A stretch of 64,000 nt of DNA from contig JAJYQA010000039.1 in the NCBI GenBank assembly GCA_021794835.1, forward strand, positions 1 to 64,000. Direction: 5' to 3'. Numbering within the stretch: the first letter of the stretch is position 1; each line of letters begins with the position of its first letter. The stretch is from Actinomycetes bacterium. Lineage in GTDB: Bacteria; Actinomycetota; Aquicultoria; Aquicultorales; Aquicultoraceae. The position numbers were made by a program, and so were the translations under genes. Positions 28,595 to 40,172 of this stretch are shown here, in pieces. The notes beneath the pieces were generated by a model. That model did not search any database and was not told where the DNA came from. It saw nothing but the letters and a program-made list of their open reading frames with translations.

Positions 28595-29824
28595 TTACTT
28601 AAAACTTGAATATGTCCCCAACCAGTCCAGGATCTCCTCAGCTAAGCTGGTTTTTTTATAGGTCTTGATATCCCCTATTTGACCCTTTTTATCTATAAGA
28701 ACGGCCGTGTTAAGATCGCTAGCAAAACCGACACCTGGTTTTGCTATATCGTTAGCCACTATCAAGTCAAGGTTTTTCTTCTTTAGCTTCCTGGTTGCAT
28801 TTACAACCATATCCTGCGATTCGGCCGCAAAGCCTATTATGATTTGATTGGTTTTTCTATCTGCAATTGCCTGCAAGATATCTGGATTTAACTCAAGCTC
28901 GACACTCTTTGGCATGCGTTCTTTTTTTATCTTCTCAAGGCTCTTTCGAGATGGCTTAAAATCGGCAACCGCCGCGGCCATGACAACCGTATCTGCCTGC
29001 TCTAGATTCTCTATTACTGCCCGAAGCATCTGCTCTGCCGTTTCGACGCTTACGAATTTTGCACCGTAAGGAGGACTGAGGTTTGTAACGCCGGAAACAA
29101 GGATAACTTGCGCACCCCTCATCACCGCGGCTTTTGCAACTGCATAGCCCATCTTGCCAGATGAACGGTTTCCAATATAGCGAACCGGGTCGATGGGCTC
29201 ACGGGTTCCGCCTGCGGTAACTAAAAGGGTTTTCCCAGCCAAATCCTGAGTGCGCGCAAGCGCAAGCCCTAGGTAATCCATAACCGTCTCAGTCTTGGGA
29301 AACCTTCCCACTGCGTTTTCTTCACCGCAAGCCAGCCGACCAACCTCAGGCTCGATAATCTCAATACCCCGGCTTTTCAGAACAGCCAAGTTATGCTGAG
29401 TCGCCTCGTTCAGCCACATATGGTTGTTCATTGCTGGCACCATTACTATTTTACTTCTGGCAGCCAAGATAACCGTTGAGAGAGCGTCATCGGCAATGCC
29501 GCAGGCAGCTTTGGCAATTATATTAGCGGTAGCAGGAGCGATAACAGTTATATCCGCTTCCTCGCTCAATGACACGTGGTATATCTGGTCCTTAAAATCA
29601 CCATCAAATAAGTCAGTTAGTACCGTTTGGTTGGTAACCGACTGGAATTCTAAAGGGTCTACAAACTTCGTTGCGTTTTGACTCATAACCACTTTGACCG
29701 TTGCCTCTTCCTGCACAAGTTTGTCCGCAAGGTCAGCGGCCTTATAAGCAGCAATCCCACCGGAAACACCGAGTACTATGGTTTTGTCTCTAAAGACGAT
29801 TTTATCCATAATATTAACGCTCAT
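28595..29824 (-). CDS. coaBC: Bifunctional phosphopantothenoylcysteine decarboxylase / phosphopantothenate-cysteine ligase
   Basis: VLGVSGGIAAYKAADL, PAMNNHMW, TREPIDPVRYIGNRSSGKMGYA. Confidence 0.97.
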   Translation of the reverse strand: MSVNIMDKIVFRDKTIVLGVSGGIAAYKAADLADKLVQEEATVKVVMSQNATKFVDPLEFQSVTNQTVLTDLFDGDFKDQIYHVSLSEEADITVIAPATANIIAKAACGIADDALSTVILAARSKIVMVPAMNNHMWLNEATQHNLAVLKSRGIEIIEPEVGRLACGEENAVGRFPKTETVMDYLGLALARTQDLAGKTLLVTAGGTREPIDPVRYIGNRSSGKMGYAVAKAAVMRGAQVILVSGVTNLSPPYGAKFVSVETAEQMLRAVIENLEQADTVVMAAAVADFKPSRKSLEKIKKERMPKSVELELNPDILQAIADRKTNQIIIGFAAESQDMVVNATRKLKKKNLDLIVANDIAKPGVGFASDLNTAVLIDKKGQIGDIKTYKKTSLAEEILDWLGTYSSFK

Positions 29825-29888
29825 CTACTATAAAAGCTTATTGCTGAGGTTCGGGGGTCAGAGTCCGGGACCCTTTTCTTCCCGGACT

Positions 29889-30131
29889 TTATTTAATGCT
29901 TTCCACAACGCGCTCGTAGGTAATCTTGTCCTGCTGAATCTCCGCAAGTGCAATTATTAAAGGCTTGCTTGAGAGGGCCTCTATCTGTGGCGGCCTTACC
30001 CTTACCAGATCATGTCGCTTTATCGCGCTAAAGTAGTCATTGATTTGTCTTGCCCTCTTAGAAGCAGCAATTACTAAAGTGTACTTGCTATCGACTTTAT
30101 TTAGGAGCTTGTCCATATTCAGCTTTGCCAC
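29889..30131 (-). CDS. rpoZ: RNA polymerase omega subunit
   Basis: VDSKYTLVIAASKRARQIND; downstream of gmk. Confidence 0.92.
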   Translation of the reverse strand: MAKLNMDKLLNKVDSKYTLVIAASKRARQINDYFSAIKRHDLVRVRPPQIEALSSKPLIIALAEIQQDKITYERVVESIK

Positions 30132-30148
30132 TAATCATCACCTTTGTT

Positions 30149-30730
30149 TTAGTTTTTTGCCTTTTCGGCCTCAACGATGCTTACCAACTCGCCAGCGGCC
30201 CTATTCACATCATCATTTATTACCACATAATCATAGTTCTTAGCAAGCATCATCTCCGCTTCTGCGTTTTTAAGACGTCGAGCAAGCTCAACCGCACTCT
30301 CGGTGTTTCTGGCTTTAAGTCGTTGTACGAGCTCTTTCATCGACGGCGGTTCGATAAAAATAAGAACCGCATCGGGCATTTTCTTTTTCACGCTGGCGGC
30401 ACCTTGGACGTCTATCACCATTGCAATGTCCTTGCCCGCAGCCAGGTCTTTCTCGACCATGGACCTTAAAGTTCCGTAATAGTTATCGTGAACTATTGCC
30501 CATTCAAGAAAATCGTTACTTTTAATACGCTTTTTAAATTCCTCCCCAGTTAAGAAGTAGTAATCAACCCCATCTACTTCATCGGGGCGGGGTTTTCTGG
30601 TTGTAGCTGAAATTGAACGTGCAAGAGAGGGGACTCTCTTAAGGAGAATTTCCGTGAGAGTCCCCTTTCCAGCTCCAGATGGACCGGATATAACAAACAC
30701 CTTCGGGTCTGTGTCCATCAAACCACCCAT
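30149..30730 (-). CDS. gmk: Guanylate kinase
   Basis: VISGPSGAGKGTLTEILL, SATTRKPRPDEVDGVDYYFLT. Confidence 0.97.
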   Translation of the reverse strand: MGGLMDTDPKVFVISGPSGAGKGTLTEILLKRVPSLARSISATTRKPRPDEVDGVDYYFLTGEEFKKRIKSNDFLEWAIVHDNYYGTLRSMVEKDLAAGKDIAMVIDVQGAASVKKKMPDAVLIFIEPPSMKELVQRLKARNTESAVELARRLKNAEAEMMLAKNYDYVVINDDVNRAAGELVSIVEAEKAKN

Positions 30731-30733
30731 TTA

Positions 30734-31045
30734 TTACTTACTTACTAAACTAATAAGCATCTCTTTTTGTTTGCTTCCAAGGCCCTGGACTCTTCTGGTC
30801 GAGCTAATACCAGCCTCCTGCATGATCTTCTGGGCTCTGGCTTTACCGATACCCGGCAGAGATTCCAGTAAACTACTAACTTTCATCCTGGAGATTATCG
30901 GATCGTCAGTCCTGTTGATAATATCCTTTACACCGACTTCTCCACCTTTTAGTCTCTTTCTTAGGTCAGCCCTCTTTTGCCTTGCTTCTGCTGCTTTTTT
31001 CAAAGCCTCCTGTCTTTGTGCCTCAGTTAGTTTCGGTAACGGCAT
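30734..31045 (-). CDS. mihF: Actinobacterial-type integration host factor
   Basis: MPLPKLTEAQRQEALKKAAEARQKRADLRKRLKGGE..ISRMKVSSLLESLPGIGKARAQKIMQEAGIS..RRVQGLGSKQ. Confidence 0.95.
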   Translation of the reverse strand: MPLPKLTEAQRQEALKKAAEARQKRADLRKRLKGGEVGVKDIINRTDDPIISRMKVSSLLESLPGIGKARAQKIMQEAGISSTRRVQGLGSKQKEMLISLVSK

Positions 31046-31424
31046 AAATCCTCCTTAAATTAGGTAGTCGAACTTTTTTTAACGGTGATTATAGGAAACA
31101 GCTAGCTAGACACAAATAATATCTCGAAAATTACGACGTACTAAACGGTTTCAATTACGGGATTTTCGTCCGGCACAGTTAGCTAGCAATCTATCTTACT
31201 GTACCTCCCTCCCTTCTTGCTAAATCAATTTCCTTAACAAATTACTAGATTACAACACTGCTTAAAATAATTAAACCCATCTGACCTGGACATTTAGAGA
31301 GTTCTCCAGGTAGAGCCTTTTCCCCTTCTTTTTATTGCTTAAAATAGCAAATTTTTTAGCCACCTTTCAACAACTAATGCAGGTAAAAGGCATTCTGCTA
31401 AAACACGTTACAGTATTCCTACAG

Positions 31425-32162
31425 CTAGATAAGCTTACTGGCTTTTTCAATCTGCTCGATTATCTCAGCGGCGGAATTGACAGGACTACCAGCTTTTATT
31501 ATCGGCCTTCCTACTACCAAGTACGACGAGCCTGCCCGTATCGCGTCGTACGCGCTCATTACCCGCTTTTGGTCGTGTGCCTCATCGGAAGAGGAGCGAA
31601 TCCCTGGTGTGACTATAACGAAGTCCTCTCCTACTGTTTTTCTTACTTCTTCAACTTCTTGCGGTGACGCCACGACCCCATCCAAACCGCTCTCTTTTGC
31701 CAACCTTGCAAGATTTACAACTTGCTCAGTGATTGAGCTTTTCAAACCTATTTCCCCAGCTCTCTTTTGATTTAAACTGGTCAGGATAGTTACACCTAAT
31801 AAAATAGGAGGTCGCATACCATATTCCGCCGACACCTGCTTTACAGTAGTCGCGACCTGCTGCATCATATCAAACCCACCCATTGCGTGTACAGTCATCA
31901 TGTCGACGCCCATCCGTACAATCTCACGACATGCACCAGCCACCTGGTTTGGAATATCGTGAAGTTTTAGGTCAAGAAAAACTTTTGCCCCTCGACCCTT
32001 CACCAACTCGATTACATCGCGCCCTTCAGCCAAAAACAACTCCAGGCCGATCTTGTAGAAGACCACGTTTTCGCCGATTGCGTCGCAAATCGATGCGACT
32101 TCGTTTTTGCTATTAACGTCCAGTGCAACAATTAATCGCTCTTTGGGATTGGGTAACAACAA
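31425..32162 (-). CDS. pyrF: Orotidine 5'-phosphate decarboxylase
   Basis: VALDVNSKNE..VFLDLKLHDIPNQVA..MMTVHAMGG. Confidence 0.97.
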   Translation of the reverse strand: MLLPNPKERLIVALDVNSKNEVASICDAIGENVVFYKIGLELFLAEGRDVIELVKGRGAKVFLDLKLHDIPNQVAGACREIVRMGVDMMTVHAMGGFDMMQQVATTVKQVSAEYGMRPPILLGVTILTSLNQKRAGEIGLKSSITEQVVNLARLAKESGLDGVVASPQEVEEVRKTVGEDFVIVTPGIRSSSDEAHDQKRVMSAYDAIRAGSSYLVVGRPIIKAGSPVNSAAEIIEQIEKASKLI

Positions 32163-32205
32163 TTAACTCCCCGATTAGATAGAATCAAAAACTAAAAAGT
32201 GAATA

Positions 32206-33120
32206 CTATACTCTTACCTTGCCGATCAATTGTCGAACATCGGTAAAACCACGTTCGCTTAAGAATCTCTCAATTCCCTCAATAATCTCAACCATTGCCT
32301 TTGGGTTTACGAAATTGGCAGTCCCAACTGCAATGGCCGTAGCCCCGGCCAGGAAAAATTCTATTGCATCTTCCGCGGTCATTATTCCGCCGATACCGAT
32401 GATCGGGACGTCAACGGTCTGGGCAACCTCCCAAACCATCCTCACGGCGACAGGCTTTATAGCCGGGCCGCTTAAACCTCCGGTATAATTTGCAAGCTGT
32501 GGCTTAAATGTTTTTATATCTATCGACATTCCAACAAGTGTGTTTATTAGGGATACTGCATCTGCCCCTGCACTGACAACAGCCCTCGCAATCTTAGATA
32601 TGTTATAGACGTTAGGCGTAAGTTTTACGATAAGCGGTAGGTCGGTGTTATACCTTGACGCCGCAGTAACTTGCTCTGCAAGTTTGGAAGATGCGCCAAA
32701 TGCAATACCGCCGGCTTTGATATTGGGGCAGGAAATGTTGAGCTCAATCGCGCTGACACCCTCAACACCCCTTAGGTCGCGGCAGATCTGGGCATATTCT
32801 TCCAGGGTGTTACCTGCGATGTTTACAATAATTGGTATTTTAAATTTTCGCATATAGGGAAGATCGTGCTTGAGGAAATAACCCAAACCTTCGTTCTGTA
32901 AGCCAATCGAGTTTAACATTCCTGAGGTGGTCTCGCAGACGCGGGGCGGCATGTTGCCCTCTCGCGGTTTTAAGGTAACCGTCTTTGCGACAATTGCGCC
33001 TAGACGACCAACATCAAAAAACTCGCTAAACTCACGCCCGTTTCCGAACGTACCGGAGGCGGGCATTACCGGGTTTTTCATTTTTATTCCCGCAAGGGTA
33101 ACGCTTAAGTTTACGCTCAT
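32206..33120 (-). CDS. pyrD: Dihydroorotate dehydrogenase, catalytic subunit (PyrDB type)
   Basis: NPVMPASGTFGNGREFSEFFD, ELNISCPNIKAGG, followed by pyrK. Confidence 0.96.
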   Translation of the reverse strand: MSVNLSVTLAGIKMKNPVMPASGTFGNGREFSEFFDVGRLGAIVAKTVTLKPREGNMPPRVCETTSGMLNSIGLQNEGLGYFLKHDLPYMRKFKIPIIVNIAGNTLEEYAQICRDLRGVEGVSAIELNISCPNIKAGGIAFGASSKLAEQVTAASRYNTDLPLIVKLTPNVYNISKIARAVVSAGADAVSLINTLVGMSIDIKTFKPQLANYTGGLSGPAIKPVAVRMVWEVAQTVDVPIIGIGGIMTAEDAIEFFLAGATAIAVGTANFVNPKAMVEIIEGIERFLSERGFTDVRQLIGKVRV

Positions 33121-33279
33121 ACTTTACTCCATCAGACCCACTATCAGGATCGACTCTCCCCGTTTTCTTCCTGGATGATCCTTCTTAATTCTTTTTTATT
33201 CCTGGTTCGCTCATAAGAATCGCTATCGTGAACCCTGGTTTGTGGTTTAATCTGCCAGGTCTTTCTCTCTTTTTTTGGT

Positions 33280-34122
33280 TTAATCCGAATCTGTAATTTC
33301 TGCCGCTTCATACTTATAGCCGTCAAGCGAAAGCTGCTCGACTTCGCTCTCACCCCACATAATATCCCGCGCGTTAAATATCGGACCGTCTTTACAAGTT
33401 AACTTAAATCCCTGTCTAGTCAAGCATGTACATCCAAGACAGGCTCCTACGCCACAAGCCATCTTAGCCTCAATTGAGACCTGACAGTCGATGCCAAAGT
33501 CATCTGCAGTCTCCGCAACTTTCTGCAGCATTTTCCCCGGCCCGACTGCATAGATAACCTGCGGGCGTAGTCGGTGCACAGTGCGATTTAGAAGAGCCAC
33601 GACGGTACCTTCGTGGCCAAAGCTTCCATCCTCAGTAGCCGCAAATGTCTTCTTTGCCAGCCTTTTAAAATCTATGTATCGCAACAGCTTAGTCTTGGTT
33701 TGCGCGCCAAGCATAGCGTAGAACATGACATGATTTTCAGTTAGCTCTTCCGCAAGAAAGAGGAGCGGAGCTACACCAAGACCTCCGGCCAGAAGCAAGG
33801 CCGATTTAATATCCGGCGAGTATGTAAAACTAGTGCCCAGCGGGCCGATCACATCTAAGGCATCGTGTATTTTAACCTTAGACAACTCCTTGGTGCCGCT
33901 TCCTACAACTTGGAATAGTATCTCGAAAGCGCGTCCCGGGACAACCCGGTGAATGCTAAACGGCCTTCTCAGCAAGAATTTGTCATTTTGGACGCCGCAT
34001 AATACATGGACGAATTGACCCGGCTTAGCGTTTCGAGATATCTCAGGCGATATCAGCGTTATACTAAAAACGCCGGGCGATATTTCCTTTTTTGATATAA
34101 CATCTGCTTTGGCTTGAAACAT
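33280..34122 (-). CDS. pyrK: Dihydroorotate dehydrogenase electron transfer subunit
   Basis: FAD/NAD module plus CGVGACLGCTC 2Fe-2S motif. Confidence 0.95.
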   Translation of the reverse strand: MFQAKADVISKKEISPGVFSITLISPEISRNAKPGQFVHVLCGVQNDKFLLRRPFSIHRVVPGRAFEILFQVVGSGTKELSKVKIHDALDVIGPLGTSFTYSPDIKSALLLAGGLGVAPLLFLAEELTENHVMFYAMLGAQTKTKLLRYIDFKRLAKKTFAATEDGSFGHEGTVVALLNRTVHRLRPQVIYAVGPGKMLQKVAETADDFGIDCQVSIEAKMACGVGACLGCTCLTRQGFKLTCKDGPIFNARDIMWGESEVEQLSLDGYKYEAAEITDSD

Positions 34123-34142
34123 AACTTTCCTTCTTATTATTG

Positions 34143-34264
34143 TAGAGATTAGAAATTAGATAGTAGACCGAGCTGAAATAGCTCCTATGCTAATTAACCC
34201 TCGTTAATCTAATTTAATCCCTCAATAATTCAATCTAATCTCTACTTTCTAATTTCAACTCTCT
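34143..34264. repeat. ~120-bp palindromic intergenic repeat, copy 2
   Basis: TAGAGATTAGAAATTAGATAGTAGACCGAGCTGAAATAGCTCC...CAATAATTCAATCTAATCTCTACTTTCTAATTTCAACTCTCT; homologous to 22722..22837. Confidence 0.8.
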
Positions 34265-37200
34265 AATGAGGCCACATTTGTGGCCTCATTATGATAATCC
34301 TGTATCGCTTTTACGTCCAGTTCTCCGTCAATCAAAGCTTCTATGCCCTGGACAACTGCAGTTGCCGCAGCCAAAGTGGTTATACAGGGAACACCGTAGA
34401 CCGCCGCAGTCGTCCTGATCTCATATCCATCAATCCTTGTGCCCCTGCCCCAGGGCGTATTTATAACCAGACCTATCTCTCTATTCTTAATAAGATCGAT
34501 AACATTTGGCCTGCCTTCCTGGACTTTTTTCAGTGCCATAGCCTCGACACCGTTTCTATTTAGCATTGTCGCCGTGCCCTTGGTGGCGTATATCTTAAAC
34601 CCAAGTTCATGGAGCCTTTTGGCCAGAAAGATAACCGACCTCTTATCACTGTTTCGAACGCTTATAAAGACATTACCCTTTGTCGGAAGTTTTAACCCCG
34701 CGCTTAATTGAGATTTTGCAAACGCGTTACCAAAGGATTTATCAACCCCCATAACTTCGCCGGTTGACTTCATTTCGGGGCCAAGTACCGTGTCAACTTC
34801 CGGGAAACGCCCGAATGGGAGAACCGCCTCTTTGATTGACATGTGCTCGATGGGCGGAACCTCTAAAATACCCAGCTCTTTTAAGGTTTTTCCCGCCATT
34901 ACTTTTGCTGCGATTTTTGCAAGCGGAACCCCGATCGACTTACTGACAAATGGCACAGTTCTCGACGCGCGCGGATTCACCTCAAGGGCATAAACAACCT
35001 GTCCCTGCACGGCATATTGAATATTTAGCAGGCCCCGTACGTTTAATTCTTTCGCCAGTAGAATCGTGTAATCCTTTATTTGATTTACAATATCCTCGCT
35101 TAGGGTGTAGGGAGGAATTACGCAGGCGGAATCACCGGAGTGCACACCCGCCTCCTCAATATGCTCCATAATACCGCCTATAAGCACATTCTCGCCATCG
35201 CAGATGGCATCCACATCGACCTCAATTGCACTTTCCAGAAATTTATCTATTAGGATGGGATGGTCTGGCGAGGCTTTAACCGCCTTTACGATGTAGGACT
35301 CAAGCCGCTCCTCGGAGTAGACTATCTCCATTGCCCGTCCGCCAAGGACATAGGATGGGCGAACAAGAACGGGGAAGCCGATTTTTCTTGCGACTTCTAA
35401 TGCCTCCTCATATGAGGTGGCGGTACCGTTTGGCGGCTGGTCGATACCGAGTTTGCGCAAGAGAACTTCGAATCTCTTGCGGTCCTCAGCCAGGTCGATG
35501 CTGTCCGGGGATGTGCCGATAATGGGCACCCCCGCATCGCCAAGTGCCGCGGCAAGCTTTAGAGGAGTCTGCCCGCCGAGCTGGACGATCACTCCGGCGG
35601 GATTTTCCCGTTCGACGACGTTTATGACATCCTCAAAGGTAAGTGGCTCGAAATAAAGCCGATCGGACGTGTCGTAGTCGGTCGAGACAGTCTCCGGGTT
35701 GCAATTTATCATAACCGTCTCGTACCCCTCCTCCTTGAGCGCAAAAGAGGCATGTACGCAGCAGTAATCAAACTCAATGCCCTGTCCAATTCTGTTTGGG
35801 CCGCTACCCAAGATAATTATCTTTGGTTTATCTGATTCCCTCACCTCGCATTCAGACTCATAGGTCGAGTAGTAGTAAGGGGTATAGGCCTCAAACTCGG
35901 CGCCGCAGGTATCGACCGTTTTAAAGGTTGCAATAATGCCTGCGGTTTTTCGCCGCTTACGCACATCAGACTCGGTTGAGCCGGTAAGATAAGCCAGCTG
36001 GCGGTCGGAGAAACCATTCCTTTTCGCCTCGTACAATAGCTCATCAGGTATTTGCTCAAGCGTATATTGGGAAATTTCTTTTTCCACCTCGATAATCTGG
36101 CGGATCTGGTCGATAAACCACGGGTCGATTTTGCTAAGGTCATGAATTTTCTCGATACCCATCCTATTTTCAAGGGCGTATTTTATGTAATAAATCCTGT
36201 CCTGATTTGGGATTGCAAGTTTGTTGTTTACGTCATCCGGGTTGATCTCGTCCTTTCCGTCGGCTCCCAGACCGTAGCGGTCTTGCTCAAGCGAGCGTAT
36301 TGCTTTTTGAAGCGACTCCTTGAAGGTTCGCCCTATTGCCATTACCTCGCCAACTGATTTCATTTTTGTAGTAAGCGTCTGGTCGGTCTCCGGAAATTTC
36401 TCAAAGGCCCAGCGGGGAAACTTTGTAACCACATAGTCGATGGTCGGCTCAAAAGATGCCGGTGTCTCCTTGGTGATATCGTTTGCTATCTCATCCAGCG
36501 TGTATCCCACGGCAAGCTTTGCCGCCATTTTGGCAATAGGAAAGCCGGTAGCTTTTGAAGCAAGTGCCGATGAGCGGCTGACCCGCGGGTTCATCTCGAT
36601 TACTACAATTCGCCCGTTTTCCGGGTGGATGGCAAACTGAATGTTCGACCCGCCCGTCTCAACACCTATCTCGCGCATAATCTCGATTGAGGCGTCGCGA
36701 AGCTTCTGGTACTCAACGTCGGTTAGAGTCTGCGCGGGAGCAACCGTGATTGAGTCGCCCGTATGTACTCCCATCGGGTCGAAGTTCTCGATAGAGCAGA
36801 TGATAACGACGTTGTCTTTGAGATCGCGCATCACCTCAAGCTCGTATTCCTTCCAGCCGATTACCGACTCCTCTATCAATACTTCGGATACCGGACTTAG
36901 CATAAGCCCATTTGAGACTATGTTTACATACTCTTCTTTGTTAAACGCTATACCGCCTCCCGTACCCCCAAGAGTAAAGCTTGGACGGATGACCAGGGGA
37001 AATCCAAGCTCATCGGCCAGGGATAGCGCGTCGTTTAAGTTATAAGCAAAGCCGCTTTGCGGCACCTCGAGACCGATTCTTTCCATCGCCGCCTTAAACT
37101 CACTTCGGTCCTCGCCCTTTCGGATAGCGGGAAGTTTGGCGCCGATCAACTCAACCCCGTATTTATCAAGCACCCCACTTTCGGCAAGGGTAACTGCGGT

Positions 37201-37491
37201 ATTTAGGCCGGTTTGCCCGCCAAGCGTGGGAAGAAGCGCCTGCGGCCTCTCCTTCGCGATAATCTTCTCAACGACTTCGGGTGTAATTGGCTCAATATAG
37301 GTGCGATCGGCAAATTCAGGATCGGTCATGATTGTTGCCGGATTGCTGTTTACAAGCACTACCTCATAACCGTCTTCTTTTAGCACCTTACACGCCTGGG
37401 TACCGGAATAATCAAATTCGCAGGCCTGCCCAATGACAATTGGCCCCGAACCAATTATTAAGATCTTTTGAATGTCGTCTCTTTTTGGCAT
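34255..37491 (-). CDS. carB: Carbamoyl-phosphate synthase large subunit
   Basis: Duplicated ATP-grasp halves; [44 protein letters not shown]. Confidence 0.98.
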   Translation of the reverse strand: MPKRDDIQKILIIGSGPIVIGQACEFDYSGTQACKVLKEDGYEVVLVNSNPATIMTDPEFADRTYIEPITPEVVEKIIAKERPQALLPTLGGQTGLNTAVTLAESGVLDKYGVELIGAKLPAIRKGEDRSEFKAAMERIGLEVPQSGFAYNLNDALSLADELGFPLVIRPSFTLGGTGGGIAFNKEEYVNIVSNGLMLSPVSEVLIEESVIGWKEYELEVMRDLKDNVVIICSIENFDPMGVHTGDSITVAPAQTLTDVEYQKLRDASIEIMREIGVETGGSNIQFAIHPENGRIVVIEMNPRVSRSSALASKATGFPIAKMAAKLAVGYTLDEIANDITKETPASFEPTIDYVVTKFPRWAFEKFPETDQTLTTKMKSVGEVMAIGRTFKESLQKAIRSLEQDRYGLGADGKDEINPDDVNNKLAIPNQDRIYYIKYALENRMGIEKIHDLSKIDPWFIDQIRQIIEVEKEISQYTLEQIPDELLYEAKRNGFSDRQLAYLTGSTESDVRKRRKTAGIIATFKTVDTCGAEFEAYTPYYYSTYESECEVRESDKPKIIILGSGPNRIGQGIEFDYCCVHASFALKEEGYETVMINCNPETVSTDYDTSDRLYFEPLTFEDVINVVERENPAGVIVQLGGQTPLKLAAALGDAGVPIIGTSPDSIDLAEDRKRFEVLLRKLGIDQPPNGTATSYEEALEVARKIGFPVLVRPSYVLGGRAMEIVYSEERLESYIVKAVKASPDHPILIDKFLESAIEVDVDAICDGENVLIGGIMEHIEEAGVHSGDSACVIPPYTLSEDIVNQIKDYTILLAKELNVRGLLNIQYAVQGQVVYALEVNPRASRTVPFVSKSIGVPLAKIAAKVMAGKTLKELGILEVPPIEHMSIKEAVLPFGRFPEVDTVLGPEMKSTGEVMGVDKSFGNAFAKSQLSAGLKLPTKGNVFISVRNSDKRSVIFLAKRLHELGFKIYATKGTATMLNRNGVEAMALKKVQEGRPNVIDLIKNREIGLVINTPWGRGTRIDGYEIRTTAAVYGVPCITTLAAATAVVQGIEALIDGELDVKAIQDYHNEATNVASLES

Positions 37492-37547
37492 ACTCTCACT
37501 TTCCGATAGTTCCCTGCTGCTTTACTCTACTTAACTCTTAGCTTCCG

Positions 37548-37597
37548 GGTAAGCCAATAGCCAATAAGATTTAGTATTTTCATTGGCTATTTGGCAA
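37548..37597. repeat. GCCAATA-type intergenic palindromic repeat
   Basis: AGCCAATAGCCAATAAGATTTAGTATTTTCATTGGCTATTTGGC. Confidence 0.8.
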
Positions 37598-37602
37598 GAT
37601 AT

Positions 37603-38763
37603 CTATTCCATCAATTCATAGAATTGATGGAATAGATATCTTGCGTCGTGCGGTCCTGGGGATGCCTCTGGGTGGTACTGCACCGAAAATGCAGGGATGT
37701 CCAGACAGCGCAGCCCCTCAACCGTTCCATCGTTTAAATTTATATGCGTAACTTCAATTTTGCCGAAATCGCTTTTTCCACTCCAGCCGCCCGATGGGAT
37801 GGTTTGACCGACTTGCCATGGTTTTTCTTCAACATCAAGCGACTTTGGATCGACCGTAAAACCATGGTTTTGGCTTGTTATCTCAACTTTTCCAGATAGG
37901 AGATTCTTAACCGGTTGATTTCCTCCACGATGCCCAAATTTTAACTTATAAGTCTGCCCGCCCAGCGCAAGTGACAAAAGCTGGTGCCCCAGGCATATGC
38001 CAAAAATCGGCTTCTTGCCAAGCAATTCGCGAATGGTCTTTACAGCGTAAGTTACCGCCGCCGGGTCGCCAGGTCCGTTAGATAAAAAGATACCGCTTGG
38101 ATTCATAGACAGGACTTCGTCTGCAGGTGTTGTGGCCGGCACAACTTTTACATCACAGCCGGCATTTACCAAACATCGGAGGATGTTTAACTTGGTCCCA
38201 AAATCAAAGGCGACTACCCGATATGCGCCCTTGCTTTCATTATTCCATTCGTAGGGCTTATCAGCGGTTACACCTTTAACAAGGTCAAGTCCTACTATTG
38301 ACGGAACATTTCGTGCTTTTTCAATAACCGCGGCCTCACTGTCTGCGTCAATTGAGATAACGCCGCGCATGGCGCCGACGCTTCGGATATGCTTGGTAAG
38401 CGCGCGTGTATCTACCCCTTCAATGCCAACAATACCGTTTTCCGTCAGGAATTCCTGAAGCGAACCGTCAGCCCGCCAATTACTATAGATCGCAGATGCC
38501 TCACGCACAACAAAACCTTCAACAAATGGCTTTCTTGATTCAAAATCTTCTTTGTTTACACCATAGTTGCCAATTAACGGGTAAGTCATGGTTACAATTT
38601 GGCCGGCATAAGACGGGTCGGTTAGAATTTCTTGGTAGCCAGTCATGCTTGTATTAAAGACCACTTCCCCACTGGTCTCACCTACTGCCCCGAAACCGTA
38701 ACCGTAAAATACCTTTCCATCCTCAAGCGCCAATATTGCTTTTTTTCTATTTAAAATACTCAT
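37603..38763 (-). CDS. carA: Carbamoyl-phosphate synthase small subunit
   Basis: [40 protein letters not shown]. Confidence 0.98.
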   Translation of the reverse strand: MSILNRKKAILALEDGKVFYGYGFGAVGETSGEVVFNTSMTGYQEILTDPSYAGQIVTMTYPLIGNYGVNKEDFESRKPFVEGFVVREASAIYSNWRADGSLQEFLTENGIVGIEGVDTRALTKHIRSVGAMRGVISIDADSEAAVIEKARNVPSIVGLDLVKGVTADKPYEWNNESKGAYRVVAFDFGTKLNILRCLVNAGCDVKVVPATTPADEVLSMNPSGIFLSNGPGDPAAVTYAVKTIRELLGKKPIFGICLGHQLLSLALGGQTYKLKFGHRGGNQPVKNLLSGKVEITSQNHGFTVDPKSLDVEEKPWQVGQTIPSGGWSGKSDFGKIEVTHINLNDGTVEGLRCLDIPAFSVQYHPEASPGPHDARYLFHQFYELME

Positions 38764-38831
38764 TGCTACTCCAAATTAGCTCACAGCTCACCATTTGACC
38801 ATTTCACCTTCTTTAACCCGGCCTCTGAACT

Positions 38832-40172
38832 CTAAATAAACACGCCGCTAAAGCTTTTCATCTTCTTGCCCTTAACAAAAACCCCATCTCTTATAACGGG
38901 ATTGCCCGCGCTAAAGATATCTGTTACAACACCTTTTAACATCCACCCACCGTAAGGTGTGTTGCTACTCCTTGATTCAAGCTTGCTAGGGTCAACCTCT
39001 AGTAGAGCATTAGTATCAATGATTGCCAGGTCAGCTACATTGCCAACCCCGATGTTGCCCTTGGGAATTTCCAGTATCTTCGATGGGTTAATACTCATCT
39101 TAGCTATCGCCTCGTTTAGGCTAATTATTCCTTTATCAACAATTTCTGTAAGAATTAATCCAAAGGTTGTTTCAAGACCGATTAAGCCAAATGGAGCGTA
39201 ATCAAATTCCATCTCTTTCTCATGGCGGGCGTGCGGCGCGTGGTCGCTTGCAATCACATCGATTACACCATCTCTCAGACCCTGGCGAAGTGCCTCAACG
39301 TCTTCCTTTGTGCGAAGCGGCGGCTTTACCTTGAAGTTGGTATCATACCCTTGTAGATTCTCATCGGTTAGAATAAGATGATGTGGCGTAACCTCGCAGG
39401 TTACATTAATCCCTTGCTCTTTTGCCTTACGCACCAACTCAAGGCTCCCCGCAGTGCTTAAGTGCGCAATGTGAAGCCTTCCCCCAGTCAACTTAGCAAG
39501 AATTATATCTCGCGCTACAATTACTTCTTCTGCCGCAGGCGATATTCCCTTAAGCCCGAGAATAGTAGACCAATAGCCCTCATTGATCTGCCCGCCGCGG
39601 GCCAGATCGGCCTCTTCGGCATGGGATATAATCGGTTTATTCCAGATACTTGAGTATTCGAGAGCCCGCCTCATAAGCTGGGCGTTCATCACGCACTTGC
39701 CGTCATCTGAAAATGCCACTGCACCGGCCTTGGTTAGATCACCCATCTCAGAAAGACGTTCGCCGGCAAGCCCCTGGGTGACCGCGCCTATCGGGTAAAC
39801 ATTTCCAAAACCCGTATCTCTAGCCTGGTGTTTAATATATTCAATTACCGAGGCCGCATCAGTCACCGGGTCGGTGTTGGGCATGCAAGCTATGCTTGTA
39901 AATCCTCCTCTTGCCGCAGCATGAAGGCCGCTTTCTATAGTTTCTTCGTCGGCCCTACCCGGGTCGCGTAAGTGGACGTGCATGTCCACCAGGCCTGGGG
40001 TTACTATTTTGCCTGAAGCATCAATTACCTCAGCGCCCGCCGCAACTTTTTTGTTGGCAAGGCTCTTGCCGGTGACAGCTATCCGATCATCTTCAATTAA
40101 AACATCCAGCTTGGCATCAATATGATTCGCAGGGTCGATAACCTGCCCGCCTATAACCAAGTACTTACTCAT
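38832..40172 (-). CDS. pyrC: Dihydroorotase (start MSKYLVIGG)
   Basis: VTPGLVDMHVHLRDPG; IASDHAPH; overlaps pyrB end. Confidence 0.97.
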   Translation of the reverse strand: MSKYLVIGGQVIDPANHIDAKLDVLIEDDRIAVTGKSLANKKVAAGAEVIDASGKIVTPGLVDMHVHLRDPGRADEETIESGLHAAARGGFTSIACMPNTDPVTDAASVIEYIKHQARDTGFGNVYPIGAVTQGLAGERLSEMGDLTKAGAVAFSDDGKCVMNAQLMRRALEYSSIWNKPIISHAEEADLARGGQINEGYWSTILGLKGISPAAEEVIVARDIILAKLTGGRLHIAHLSTAGSLELVRKAKEQGINVTCEVTPHHLILTDENLQGYDTNFKVKPPLRTKEDVEALRQGLRDGVIDVIASDHAPHARHEKEMEFDYAPFGLIGLETTFGLILTEIVDKGIISLNEAIAKMSINPSKILEIPKGNIGVGNVADLAIIDTNALLEVDPSKLESRSSNTPYGGWMLKGVVTDIFSAGNPVIRDGVFVKGKKMKSFSGVFI

